From the NCBI GenBank assembly GCA_013141385.1, contig JABFRB010000002.1:434001-498000 (forward strand): a stretch of 64,000 nucleotides of DNA, written 5' to 3'. Origin of the DNA: Bacteroidales bacterium (GTDB lineage Bacteria; Bacteroidota; Bacteroidia; Bacteroidales; Tenuifilaceae). Made by a program: the position numbers and the translations under genes. A model generated the notes under the pieces. That model did no database searches. It saw only the letters and a list, made by a program, of their open reading frames with translations, and had not been told where the DNA came from. The stretch's first letter is position 1, and every line of letters starts with the position of its first letter. Positions 35,295 through 43,740 of the stretch are shown in pieces.

Positions 35295-36737
35295 ATGAGG
35301 ATTAAGAATTATAGATTTATATTAATTATTGTATTATTATCCATCTCATTTCGAGGGTTATCCCAACAGGATAACACCCTTTTTTTCCTACACAATATTC
35401 CCGAGGCGAATTTTGTTAACCCCGCTGTTCAAATTCGTTGCCAGCAGTATGTAGGACTTCCATTACTTACTACTTTACATTTTAATGTTAATTCAACGGG
35501 ATTTTCATATAAATCATTCTCTCCCGGTGCTTCTGAGGTTGATATAGATAAAATTGTGGAAAAGATGCACTTTTGGGATTATCTATCGATGGAGTTTCAT
35601 TATACACCCTTTGCCTTCGGATTCATGTACGATAACAAGAACTATTTTAATTTTGCATGGACTGAAAAGATTGAAGCAAAAGCATTTGTCTCAAAAAAGC
35701 TACTAATGCTACTTAAAGATGGTAACACTGAATATGTTGGCGAGAAATATTCTACTCGAAATCCTGGTCTAAACGCTATTTATTACCGAGAATTTTCATT
35801 TGGCTACTCAACTACTTATGGTCGATATTCAATAATTGGCGGTCATGCAAAAGTTTTGTTCGGTTTAGCTGGCGTTTTCACAAAACGCAAACCAATTAAC
35901 TTATCTTCAAATATTTTAACCTATAATATTGATGCTAGCTGGAATCCTAAAATAAATACTTCAATACCTTTAAACATTACCTACGACTCCCAAGGGTATG
36001 TGAGTGGTGCTAGTCTTGGTTCTATTTCGCCTGTTGGTTTTTTGCTAAATTTTAAGAATCAAGGACTTGCTACCGATTTTGGTTTTATTTACAAAGAGGA
36101 CAAGATAACATGGAGTGGGAGTGTCCTTGACCTTGGTTTGATATGGTGGCACGATCAAACTAATAAATTTGAGGATAAGGGACAATTCAATTTTAGAGGA
36201 GCGACCATTACTGATGGTATGACCTCGCAAGATTATGCCGCTAGCCTTCGCGATTCAATTCAAAATCAGTTTAGGTTCAAGAATACCAAAAAAGGGTTTA
36301 TCACTTTCCTAAATCCACGAATTTACTTTGGTGGAACTTATCCAATACTAAAACAGGTTAAGGTTGGTGCTCTTATCCGTACTGAACTTTACCCCGGACG
36401 ACCAATTGTTGGGTTAACCATATCGGCAACTGCTTTTAGCTTAAAAGGAACTACAATTAGTGCCAACTACTCAATAATGAATGGCTCTTTCAATAACCTT
36501 GGATTAGGTTTTGGTTTTGGAGGTGATAAGTCTCAATTTTTCCTATTAAGCGATAACATAATGGTATTTTTCTTCTCTCAATCGGCTAGGAATGCTAACC
36601 TAAGGTTTGGTTTTAATTTCTTTTTTGGTTGTAATGAGAAGAAAAAGGAGTATAAATTTCCTAAAGGTTCAGATTGTGGATGCAATTGGACTCCAAAATC
36701 TCCAAAGAATACAGAAAAAATGAAGGGTTTGAAGTAG
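35295..36737 (+). CDS. Outer-membrane barrel protein of the DUF5723 type
   Basis: The 480-residue protein has a signal peptide (1-23, cut before Gln24) and then NIPEANFVNPAVQ (about 33-45), the start signature shared with DUF5723 and PorP/SprF-like barrels. The remainder has repeated amphipathic strands with aromatic girdles and ends shortly after NLRFGFNFFFG, a typical closing strand, followed by a Cys-containing soluble tail (about 455-480). It is paired with the lipoprotein directly upstream. The function is unknown. Confidence 0.75.
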   Translation: MRIKNYRFILIIVLLSISFRGLSQQDNTLFFLHNIPEANFVNPAVQIRCQQYVGLPLLTTLHFNVNSTGFSYKSFSPGASEVDIDKIVEKMHFWDYLSMEFHYTPFAFGFMYDNKNYFNFAWTEKIEAKAFVSKKLLMLLKDGNTEYVGEKYSTRNPGLNAIYYREFSFGYSTTYGRYSIIGGHAKVLFGLAGVFTKRKPINLSSNILTYNIDASWNPKINTSIPLNITYDSQGYVSGASLGSISPVGFLLNFKNQGLATDFGFIYKEDKITWSGSVLDLGLIWWHDQTNKFEDKGQFNFRGATITDGMTSQDYAASLRDSIQNQFRFKNTKKGFITFLNPRIYFGGTYPILKQVKVGALIRTELYPGRPIVGLTISATAFSLKGTTISANYSIMNGSFNNLGLGFGFGGDKSQFFLLSDNIMVFFFSQSARNANLRFGFNFFFGCNEKKKEYKFPKGSDCGCNWTPKSPKNTEKMKGLK

Positions 36738-36855
36738 AAGAGGACTAGGATTTTTGTAACTACTCAAATATATATTTTAACAAATATTTTTTTTGAAGAT
36801 AAAGATAGCAATTTACTGTTGTCATTAGAACTTAATTTAGTTGAGCCTTGCTAGT

Positions 36856-37020
36856 TTCACGCAAAGGCGCAAAGTGCGGCAAGAAGAAAAAAACTATTAG
36901 TTTTTTCGCTTTGCGTACCAACTTTAGATTCAATTAGACACAATCTAATCGTAACATTACAGTCGATTGTAGTTGTGTTCCTTTTTATCTTCTTTGCGGC
37001 TTGGCGACTTTGCGTGAGAT
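36856..37020. repeat. Inverted pair of CGCAAAG-type short repeats
   Basis: The left arm (36856-36886) reads TTCACGCAAAGGCGCAAAG then TGCGGCAAGAAG and the right arm (36991-37020) is its approximate complement, ending TTTGCGTGAGA. The core between is AT-rich and has no gene. It fills most of the 452 bp gap before the ComM/YifB gene. Confidence 0.65.
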
Positions 37021-37189
37021 ATTTTTATTACTGAATAGCTCAGATTTTTCCATTAAAATCAAATTTAACCTTCCTATCCAACTAATTTCGATCTACTTTT
37101 TCTAAGAATTGTAAAGTCATTGTTCGAAAATATATATCTTAGTTGTGATAATCTAAGCCCAAAATCGAACAATCTCTAAAAAATCAATC

Positions 37190-38728
37190 ATGCTTGTTAA
37201 AACTTACGGTAGCGCGGTACATGGGATAAAAGCAACAACAATAACTATTGAGGTAAGTGTTGGTCAGGGTATTAATTTTTTTCTTGTGGGATTGCCCGAT
37301 AGTGCTGTGAAGGAGAGCCAACAAAGGATTACAACTGCTTTGGAGACCCATCATCTCAAAATGCCCAAACGGAGAATTGTAATAAACATGGCACCTGCCG
37401 ATATCCGAAAGGAGGGTTCTGCTTACGATTTACCCTTAGCAGTTGGGATCATGGCTGCATCGGAGCAGATAAAAAGCGATAAATTGGTTGATTTTATAAT
37501 TATGGGAGAGCTATCGCTCGATGGTACTCTTCAACCCATTAAAGGAGTTCTTCCCATTGCAATTCAGGCTAGAGAAGAAGGATTTAAAGGATTTATTCTA
37601 CCAAAGCAAAATGCACGCGAAGCGGCAGTGGTTAATAACCTTGAAGTTTATGGGGTTGATTCAATAAAGGATGTAATTGATTTTTTTAATGGAGATAAGG
37701 AATTAGAGCAAACCACTATTAATACCCGCGAAGAGTTTAATGTCAATGCCAATGCTTACGATGTTGATTTTAACGATGTAAAAGGGCAGGAGAATGTTAA
37801 GCGTGCCTTGGAAGTATCGGCTGCTGGCGGTCATAACATCATTATGATTGGCCCTCCTGGTGCCGGTAAAACAATGCTTGCCAAACGATTGCCAACCATT
37901 ATTCCTCCTTTAACCCTTCGTGAAGCGTTAGAGACAACAAAGATTCACTCAGTTGCTGGCAAAATAGATAAGAATACATCCCTTATGACCCGCCGACCTT
38001 TCAGGTCACCTCACCATACAATATCCGATGTAGCCTTGGTAGGAGGGGGGCAATGGCCCCAACCCGGCGAAATATCATTATCGCATAATGGAGTTCTTTT
38101 CCTCGATGAATTGCCCGAATTTAAACGAACTGTACTTGAGGTAATGCGTCAACCATTAGAGGATAGAGTTATTACCATTTCACGTGCCAAATCAACGGTT
38201 GAGTATCCTGCTAGTTTTATGCTTGTTTCATCTATGAACCCTTGTCCTTGTGGATATTACAATCATCCTGAGAAGGAGTGCGTATGCTCACCGGGTGTAG
38301 TTCAAAAGTATTTGAATAAAATATCTGGACCACTGCTCGATAGGATTGATATTCATGTTGAGGTAGTTCCAGTTCCATTCGAGAAATTATCGGGTGCTCC
38401 ACCAGCAGAATCGAGTGAGATAGTTCGGGCAAGAGTTGTAAAAGCCCGTCAGGTGCAGGAGGAAAGATTTATAGAATGGAAAGGTGTTCATTGCAACGCA
38501 CAGATGAACTCTAAGTTAATCCGAAAATTCTGCCAGCTCGATGATGCCGGAACAGCCCTAGTAAAGAATGCAATGGAAAAATTAGGCCTTTCGGCACGTG
38601 CGTACGACAGAATTCTTAAGGTTTCCCGAACCATTGCCGATTTAGAGGCAAGCCCAAATATCAAAGCCGAACATATTGCCGAAGCCATCCAGTACCGTAG
38701 TTTGGATAGGGATAATTGGGCGGGGTAG
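37190..38728 (+). CDS. yifB: YifB/ComM family Mg-chelatase-like AAA+ ATPase
   Basis: The 512-residue protein has the N-terminal ChlI-like domain (1-170, beginning MLVKTYGSAVHGI), the Walker A loop GPPGAGKTML (about 221-230), Walker B in GVLFLDELPEF (about 302-312), and the C-terminal Mg-chelatase domain with a Cys-rich insert (MNPCPCGYYNHPEKECVCSP, about 345-364). ComM in naturally transformable bacteria is a hexameric helicase that extends branch migration of incoming DNA. Length is normal. The gene has no co-directional partner; a gene-poor region follows. Confidence 0.93.
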   Translation: MLVKTYGSAVHGIKATTITIEVSVGQGINFFLVGLPDSAVKESQQRITTALETHHLKMPKRRIVINMAPADIRKEGSAYDLPLAVGIMAASEQIKSDKLVDFIIMGELSLDGTLQPIKGVLPIAIQAREEGFKGFILPKQNAREAAVVNNLEVYGVDSIKDVIDFFNGDKELEQTTINTREEFNVNANAYDVDFNDVKGQENVKRALEVSAAGGHNIIMIGPPGAGKTMLAKRLPTIIPPLTLREALETTKIHSVAGKIDKNTSLMTRRPFRSPHHTISDVALVGGGQWPQPGEISLSHNGVLFLDELPEFKRTVLEVMRQPLEDRVITISRAKSTVEYPASFMLVSSMNPCPCGYYNHPEKECVCSPGVVQKYLNKISGPLLDRIDIHVEVVPVPFEKLSGAPPAESSEIVRARVVKARQVQEERFIEWKGVHCNAQMNSKLIRKFCQLDDAGTALVKNAMEKLGLSARAYDRILKVSRTIADLEASPNIKAEHIAEAIQYRSLDRDNWAG

Positions 38729-38770
38729 ATTTGCTTTTATTTTGATATTATTAATAAGACAAGACAGAGT

Positions 38771-39066
38771 GTCCTAAATTGCTATAGGACGGATTACACT
38801 TTGCTAACTGAACATTTTGCAAGTTCAACGAAATCAAATCTGCTGTACAAAGCACAGCTCACCTTTCGAATTATTATCGCAAATTGCGATTATTTTGCTT
38901 ATAGTTTGCTTCATTGTGCTTAGGTAACCGCTTATCAGCGGGACAAGTTGTGCCTAATTCGGCTCTATCCTATTAGGCTGTAGCCTTTAAAGATATGTTC
39001 GACTAAAGTAGAACCTTAGCTGAACTTCTTCAAGTATTCTCGGCCTACCGGGGGGCTTTATTTTTT
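38771..39066 (+). ncRNA. Candidate structured RNA (seven successive hairpins)
   Basis: In about 300 bp I see a series of short stems: GTCCTA/TAGGAC (38771-38790), TGAAC/GTTCA (38809-38827), GCTGT/ACAGC (38842-38858), ATCGCAA/TTGCGAT (38876-38890), CCGC/GCGG (38928-38941), GCCTAAT/ATTAGGC (38952-38978) and GTTC/GAAC (38997-39014). The end has GGCCTACCGGGGGGC and a T-rich run (39042-39066), like a terminator on the plus strand. Base composition is clearly richer in GC than the flanks. There is no open frame. I cannot assign a known RNA family; it could instead be a decayed repeat or mobile element. Confidence 0.3.
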
Positions 39067-40325
39067 CACCAAACTTCTGTTAATAACAAATTATAAAAAG
39101 GACTTACCCATCTGTCAATCTATTTATTAATCTTGCGTAACCGTATATTAGTGTAAATAAAACCCATATCTCTATATTATTGTTGTTATTATCTCCTAAA
39201 TATATATGTTAATATTAATTTTATTTGTTGCTAAAGAATCATTTTCAGAATCATTGTAATATATTTTCTATTAATGATTTAAAATTGGACTATTATTGTA
39301 TTATATTGATATTTTATTTATTGATATGTATAAAATAAAAAATTAATTCAGAATCAGTACAATATATTTTTTGTTAATGATTAAAAAATTGATTTTTTTC
39401 GTATTAATTTGATATACAATTTATTACTATGTTCACAACTAAATTTTTATGTTAATATATCAACCCAAGTTTATAGCTTTAAAGTTTAGATTACAAAGTA
39501 AATTTGTATGGAAAAGAAAAAGGCTAGCTTTCGCTAACCGAGAGAAATAAAAAAATCTTTGTTTTATGGTGAATCAAAGATAGAATAAACCTCTTAGGTT
39601 TCGCAAATCAGAGCCTGACTTTTTCGAAAAAATTAAAATATGATGAAAGCAGATGAAAATCAATGAGTATGAATTAACAATTAAGAGGTTTAAAAGATTT
39701 ATCAAAGAGAACCAAGAAATTTCAGGGGTGCTAATTGAATAACTGATTTTAGTGATAAGTTTTTTCTGAGAAAAAAGCTAGGATTATTTATAAAAATTAA
39801 TAATAAGTATAGCAATATTAACAACAGATTAAATTTTTTATAATCAGTTAATTGTGATTATATATTCGAAAGTTAAAAAATAAATTTGCGAATATATTTA
39901 TCCAAATTAACGTTAAAACAGACCCAAACAAATAAGTTGTTTATATTGAAAAATGGAGCAATGAGGGTTGAAATTATATTTTTAATTAAGAACACCAATT
40001 ATGATACACATGTTGATAATTTATTTGTTTTTTATTAAAACAAGTACATTATTTGCTTATATTTGCATATAATTATATTAACATGCTTTACAATAAATGA
40101 AAATAGGGGAATAAAGAAAGCAGGATTCCATAAATTTGTAATTCTTTGGGAGGCGTAATAAAAAAGAGCCAACACTTGGCTAGCGTCGACTCTCGAAATG
40201 TGTTTTGGTTTGTTTTTTGGTAATACAAATTAAAACAATTTAGACAACCGACGCAAGTTTTTGGAGGGTTATTTTTGAATTATTGCTCCATTTAATGTTA
40301 AATAAAAAAAAACGATTTTCTAAAA
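39067..40325. other. AT-rich gene-poor island
   Basis: This stretch of about 1.26 kb is extremely AT-rich and has no credible gene. It contains a diverged tandem duplication of about 100 bp (compare 39247-39290 with 39349-39392, both starting CAGAATCA), a hairpin GGCTAGC/GCTAACC (39522-39539) and a hairpin AGCCAACACTTGGCT (40167-40181) about 145 bp before the small membrane-protein gene. Promoters or small RNAs may be hidden here. Confidence 0.5.
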
Positions 40326-40493
40326 ATGAAGGAAATTATTGAAACCCTACAAACAGTGGGACTTTTTCCTGTGTTAATCGGCTTGTTTTCTTTGCTTGTG
40401 GTAGGTATATTCGTATACTTCGTATTCAGGCATCCAGCCGAAAAAGGAGTCAGACGCAGATTCAAATGGAGCGTTGAGTTTGAAGAAGAGTAA
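40326..40493 (+). CDS. Small membrane protein (55 residues)
   Basis: ATG at 40326 opens a frame of 55 codons ending TAA at 40491-40493. Residues 11-34 form one strong membrane helix (VGLFPVLIGLF continuing to YFVF), followed by a basic RHPAEKGVRRRFKW segment and an acidic end, which suggests the C terminus is inside the cell. A near-perfect intrinsic terminator lies 30 bp after the stop. The combination of clean reading frame, topology and terminator argues for a real gene. I know no family for it; function unknown. Confidence 0.65.
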   Translation: MKEIIETLQTVGLFPVLIGLFSLLVVGIFVYFVFRHPAEKGVRRRFKWSVEFEEE

Positions 40494-40523
40494 CACCCCT
40501 CTTCAATATTTTGAAAAAAAGGA

Positions 40524-40550
40524 AGCCCTATTCTTAATAGGGCTTTTTCT
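40524..40550 (+). terminator. Intrinsic terminator of the small membrane-protein gene
   Basis: AGCCCTATT (40524-40532) and AATAGGGCT (40536-40544) form a perfect 9 bp stem with a three-base loop, followed by TTTTCTTGCTCTTT. Confidence 0.9.
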
Positions 40551-40587
40551 TGCTCTTTAATTATGGTATGTGTTTTCTTGTTTGGAA

Positions 40588-40656
40588 GAGATTGCACCTC
40601 GTCCTTTTTATTCCTTAAGGTTTAATCTGCTAAAAATTAAACAACAGTAGTGCAAC
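40588..40656. repeat. Cassette-border repeat, copy 1 (after parDE)
   Basis: This is one of three related repeats. It has outer arms TTGCAC (40593-40598) and GTGCAA (40651-40656), the shared core CGTCCTTTTTATTC (40601-40614) and a second shared block GCTAAAAAT. It lies 110 bp after the parE stop (minus strand). Confidence 0.75.
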
Positions 40657-40765
40657 ATCCAGATATTTATTTACTTACGACTTCGGCTTAACAAAGAGAA
40701 TTTATTCTTTACTTTCTTTTTTCTGATTGTTTCTTATAATTAATCGAGCAATAAGTTTTCTATAT

Positions 40766-41068
40766 TTATAAGTCTTTTACCCTGTTTTTTAAATCCATTT
40801 GTTCGTGGAGAATTCTTACTATTTCTATTTCGTTTTCTTCAATCTTGCGGTAAAAAATAATATGTCTACCTGCTTTAAACCCTAATAAACAGTCCATTAT
40901 TCCAAAATAACTTTTGCCCAAATCAGGATTTGATGCAACCTCTTTGCAGTTCCCTAAAAGCATATGATAGTAAATATCTGCCCTATTCTCAGACCATTTA
41001 TTTCGAGTGTAATTCCATATCTGAGTTAAATCATCAACTGCTTTATTTGTAAATCTATATCTAGCCAT
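40766..41068 (-). CDS. parE: RelE/ParE family toxin
   Basis: The 100-residue protein has the ParE-type fold: start RYRFTNKAVDDLTQIWNYT, central NPDLGKSY region, basic KAGRHIIFYRK strand and the ending IVRILHEQMDLKNR. Family members poison gyrase (ParE) or cut mRNA on the ribosome (RelE). It overlaps the antitoxin gene by 8 bp with the antitoxin first, the usual ParDE order. It is the distal gene of the last of three repeat-bordered units. Confidence 0.9.
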   Translation of the reverse strand: MARYRFTNKAVDDLTQIWNYTRNKWSENRADIYYHMLLGNCKEVASNPDLGKSYFGIMDCLLGFKAGRHIIFYRKIEENEIEIVRILHEQMDLKNRVKDL

Positions 41069-41312
41069 TCAAATTCTGTTTGGCTTTTAATTTTTCTAAA
41101 TGTGCCTCAGGATTGAAATCACAAGCAATTCCACTGTCAATCCCTTCTTGAATGGCTTCTCTTAAAGCAATCATTTTATTTTCTTCCTCTTCTAAAAGCC
41201 TTAGACCTGCTCTAACTACCTCACTAGCATTTTTATATCTTCCAGCAGATATTTTGTTTTGAATAAAATTATCAAAATGGCTTCCCAATGATATTGAAGT
41301 GTTTCTATTCAT
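41061..41312 (-). CDS. parD: ParD-like ribbon-helix-helix antitoxin
   Basis: The 83-residue protein has an N-terminal ribbon-helix-helix region (MNRNTSISLGSHFDNFI, then AGRYKNASEVVRAGLRLLEEEE), the classic ParD/CC2985 signature, and a C-terminal part (about 50-83) that would bind ParE. It should autorepress its promoter. It is followed by parE with an 8 bp overlap. Upstream lies copy 2 of the border repeat. Confidence 0.9.
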   Translation of the reverse strand: MNRNTSISLGSHFDNFIQNKISAGRYKNASEVVRAGLRLLEEEENKMIALREAIQEGIDSGIACDFNPEAHLEKLKAKQNLNG

Positions 41313-41386
41313 AATCCATCAATTTTTCACAAAGTTACCAAAAATTGGTATAATTATCAAGATTGGCTCTTTTAATAATCCATGCT

Positions 41387-41458
41387 AGAACAAAGTTGCA
41401 CCCCGTCCTTTTTATTCTTGTACTCTTAACCAGCTAAAAATAGGACGGCAGCGGTACA
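41387..41458. repeat. Cassette-border repeat, copy 2 (after higBA)
   Basis: This copy has GTTGCAC at 41395-41401, the shared core CGTCCTTTTTATTC (41404-41417), the inner complement AGGACG (41442-41447) and a degenerate outer arm GGTACA (41453-41458). The inner stem CGTCCT/AGGACG continues into TTTT/AAAA with one unpaired base. It begins about 28 bp after the higA stop. Confidence 0.75.
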
Positions 41459-41485
41459 TCGACAAACGAATATAATGATTTTCCC

Positions 41486-41815
41486 TTAAGCAATTCTAAA
41501 TTCTTCGTCAAGGAGTTCAACGTTGAAATTTACTTTTGCTTTCAAAGCTTTGAACACACGTAAGATAGTCTCAATCGTTACGTTTTTTGCATTCCTCTCA
41601 ATACGGGAGATTTGAGATTTTTGAACGCCAATCATTGCCCCAAGTTCCGATTGTGTCAAATGTCTCTCTTTGCGAGTACGTTTAATCATTTCACCCAATA
41701 GGTCAAGTCGAAGTTCGTATTCGTACTTGTCTCTTTTTGGGGTGCCAATTTTTCCAAGGTGTTTGTCTTTGGCTTGGTCTAATGTATATATTTTTAGTTT
41801 ATTCGAATTATTCAT
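41486..41815 (-). CDS. higA: HigA-like XRE-family antitoxin
   Basis: The 109-residue protein has a helix-turn-helix XRE domain at about 45-100 (RKERHLTQSELGAMIGVQKSQISRIER in two parts), followed by a beta tail. I chose the ATG at 41815, which overlaps the toxin end by 8 bp; an upstream TTG is in frame but unlikely. It follows its toxin, which is the HigBA order, and would bind both toxin and promoter. Confidence 0.88.
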   Translation of the reverse strand: MNNSNKLKIYTLDQAKDKHLGKIGTPKRDKYEYELRLDLLGEMIKRTRKERHLTQSELGAMIGVQKSQISRIERNAKNVTIETILRVFKALKAKVNFNVELLDEEFRIA

Positions 41816-42161
41816 GTTTACTATTATTTTTCTGTTCAAAATAAAGTTTCATAATTGCCCGCGCTTTTTCAATCTCTCCTTTAGGGACTTTATCCGTTTT
41901 CTTTATGATTCCATGTGTCGCAACTACCAATGTTTCTATTTGTTCTGTCTTATCCCAAAATGAAAAAATCCGATAATATGTTTTATTGTATTTAGTCCTG
42001 AACTCCCAAATATCATTGTCTAATTTTTTTAGCAACTCAGGATCATTGATATACTTTGATTTGTCAATATTATAAAAGATTTTTTCCTTTGCCTTATCAT
42101 CAAGTGTGTCCAAAAATCCCCATACTTCTTCAAGTAGAATAACTTCAAATTTCTGCTTCAT
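41808..42161 (-). CDS. higB: HigB-like toxin (phage Gp49-like / DUF891)
   Basis: The 117-residue protein fits the Gp49-like HigB family: FEVILLEEVWGFLDTL at the start, KLDNDIWEFRTKYNKTYYRIFSFW in the middle (in parts) and VVATHGIIKKTDKVPKGEIEKA near the end, a strongly conserved helix. Such toxins cut mRNA on the ribosome. The toxin precedes the antitoxin with an 8 bp overlap. The unit lies between two copies of the border repeat. Confidence 0.9.
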   Translation of the reverse strand: MKQKFEVILLEEVWGFLDTLDDKAKEKIFYNIDKSKYINDPELLKKLDNDIWEFRTKYNKTYYRIFSFWDKTEQIETLVVATHGIIKKTDKVPKGEIEKARAIMKLYFEQKNNSKHE

Positions 42162-42259
42162 TAGTCAACTTTAAATCGTTACAAAAATATAAAAAAGTTC
42201 TAATATATGGAAACTTTTCTGTGTGAGTTTTTTCATTATGATTGCCAACTGCTCTTGTT

Positions 42260-42333
42260 AGAACAAGATTGCACCTCGTCCTTTTTATTCTTTCAAGCGT
42301 AACCTGCTAAAAATAGAACGGCAGCAGTTGTAC
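42260..42333. repeat. Cassette-border repeat, copy 3 (after the FISUMP gene)
   Basis: This copy has the shared core CGTCCTTTTTATTC (42277-42290), GCTAAAAAT in common with the other two and the outer arm TTGCAC (42269-42274) with TTGTAC (42328-42333) opposite. It starts 65 bp after the stop of the FISUMP gene (minus strand). A further short inverted repeat GCAGCAGTTGTACTGC lies at its edge. Confidence 0.75.
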
Positions 42334-42397
42334 TGCTACCGTCCGAGATAATCTTAATATTATTAATTTAGAAATGGCAATAACTTGGTTACTAAAC

Positions 42398-43192
42398 TCA
42401 ATCCCTAAAAAACCTTACGCTTAATCCTAATCCTTTATCACCTTTTTCAAGTTCCGCATGTCCGCTATATGCACTTATTTTGTAGTGCCATGCTTCCTTT
42501 TCTCCTTCGTCGGTACTGCTCCAGAAATGCCCACTTGCTCCAAGGCTGTTAAATGTACCACGGGTAAAGCGCCATCCACCATAAGTACCCTCAAAACCGC
42601 TGCTACCACCAACTTTTATCTGCTCAAAAACCGCTTTATCGTTTCCACCTAGGTCAGCGTGTAAAGTTTCCCATTCAGCTTTTGTAGGTAGATGCCAACC
42701 GCTGGGTGCTAATGCCTTGGCTGCCTCCCAATCGTATAGGTATCCATTTTTAACCACATTTTTCTCCTCGTTATCATAGGACCAACATTTTCCTATGTCG
42801 GCAATCTTAGCATAATTATCGGCCATGATAATCTGTTTGCCAATTTTTATTATTCTATAGGTAATTCCCTCTCTTTCATCGGTATATGTACCATGACCGC
42901 ATATTTGGCAAATTCCATTTACAATTTGATGCTGATTTATTCGAGTCTCTTTGCAGTTTGAACATTTCTCGCAATCCTTCTTCCAAGAGTGTTCAACTGC
43001 ACGAGTTTTACCACATTTATGACATTTTGTACAATCCTTCGACCAGTCGTGCTGGTTTTCGAATGTTGCACCACATTTTGAGCACTTTTCGCAATCGCTG
43101 GTTAGGATGTGTTGTTCGTCTCTGTTTTTACCACACTTGGAACATGTGCAATGATCCCATGTGTGTAACCCGATAATACATTTGAATGACAT
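42398..43192 (-). CDS. FISUMP-domain protein with N-terminal zinc-ribbon-like repeats
   Basis: The 264-residue protein has about five short repeats at the N terminus (residues 10-100), each with CxxC or CSKCG spaced by about 20 residues and a His-Trp/His pair, like tandem zinc ribbons. Residues 105-264 are the Fibrobacter major paralogue (FISUMP) domain: YRIIKIGKQIIMADN, a YDWEAA stretch, GWHLPTKAEW, the GFEGTYGGWR strand, FWSSTD and LSVRFFRD at the end. FISUMP domains usually sit in secreted proteins, but here there is no signal peptide. The gene is upstream of copy 3 of the border repeat. Function unknown. Confidence 0.8.
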   Translation of the reverse strand: MSFKCIIGLHTWDHCTCSKCGKNRDEQHILTSDCEKCSKCGATFENQHDWSKDCTKCHKCGKTRAVEHSWKKDCEKCSNCKETRINQHQIVNGICQICGHGTYTDEREGITYRIIKIGKQIIMADNYAKIADIGKCWSYDNEEKNVVKNGYLYDWEAAKALAPSGWHLPTKAEWETLHADLGGNDKAVFEQIKVGGSSGFEGTYGGWRFTRGTFNSLGASGHFWSSTDEGEKEAWHYKISAYSGHAELEKGDKGLGLSVRFFRD

Positions 43193-43740
43193 ATTTTTAT
43201 TTCTTTAAATGGTTGGCTATTTTAATCACAGTGAACTTCTAAAAATTCTACTCATAAATATATAAACACTATTTGTTTTAACAATACCTAACCTCGTTTT
43301 TAATGTTTTACACCTCTTTTATTAGATAATTTGCCAAGAAATGTTTTTAATATCTGGCTAAGATTTTTTCTATTGTAATACAAAATGAAATTGGCTAAAG
43401 GTACTAGTATATTATTTTTCTATATTTATAAATTTATGGTATTTATAATATTGTTTTAAAATGTATTAGTTGAGGTTGATTTCTTTAAGTTTTAGACTTA
43501 AAGACCTAACTTATTTAATGACTATAAAATATTTGTGGCATTTTCATATAATTATTAAGTGTATCGGAATCCATAATTATGTTGTTAATCATAAAATAGA
43601 ATGTATTCCTAAAGTTATACCGTATATAAATTTTTTTATATTTAAAATGTGGGAAAAGTTGATTTTCTTAAATGTAATCCACTGATTTTTAACAAATAAT
43701 AATAAAACAAATTATTAACTAAACTAAGAAAGGGAGAAAA
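43193..43740. other. AT-rich gap before hppA
   Basis: This divergent spacer of 548 bp is very AT-rich. I found no fourth copy of the border repeat, no convincing small gene and no clear terminator. A purine-rich AAAGGGAG stretch lies just before the hppA start codon and may act as its ribosome site. Confidence 0.5.

Noticed and set aside
38771-39066. RNase P RNA, tmRNA or 6S RNA
   Set aside because: I looked for their conserved blocks and found none, so no known RNA name is given.
40588-42333. Calling the three repeats attC sites of an integron
   Set aside because: The stem architecture fits, but the conserved GTT and AAC ends are on the outside in the wrong order and no integron integrase is in the window, so I list them only as cassette-border repeats.
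43470-43685. 71-residue open frame before hppA
   Set aside because: It lies in AT-rich spacer, has low complexity and no ribosome site or family.
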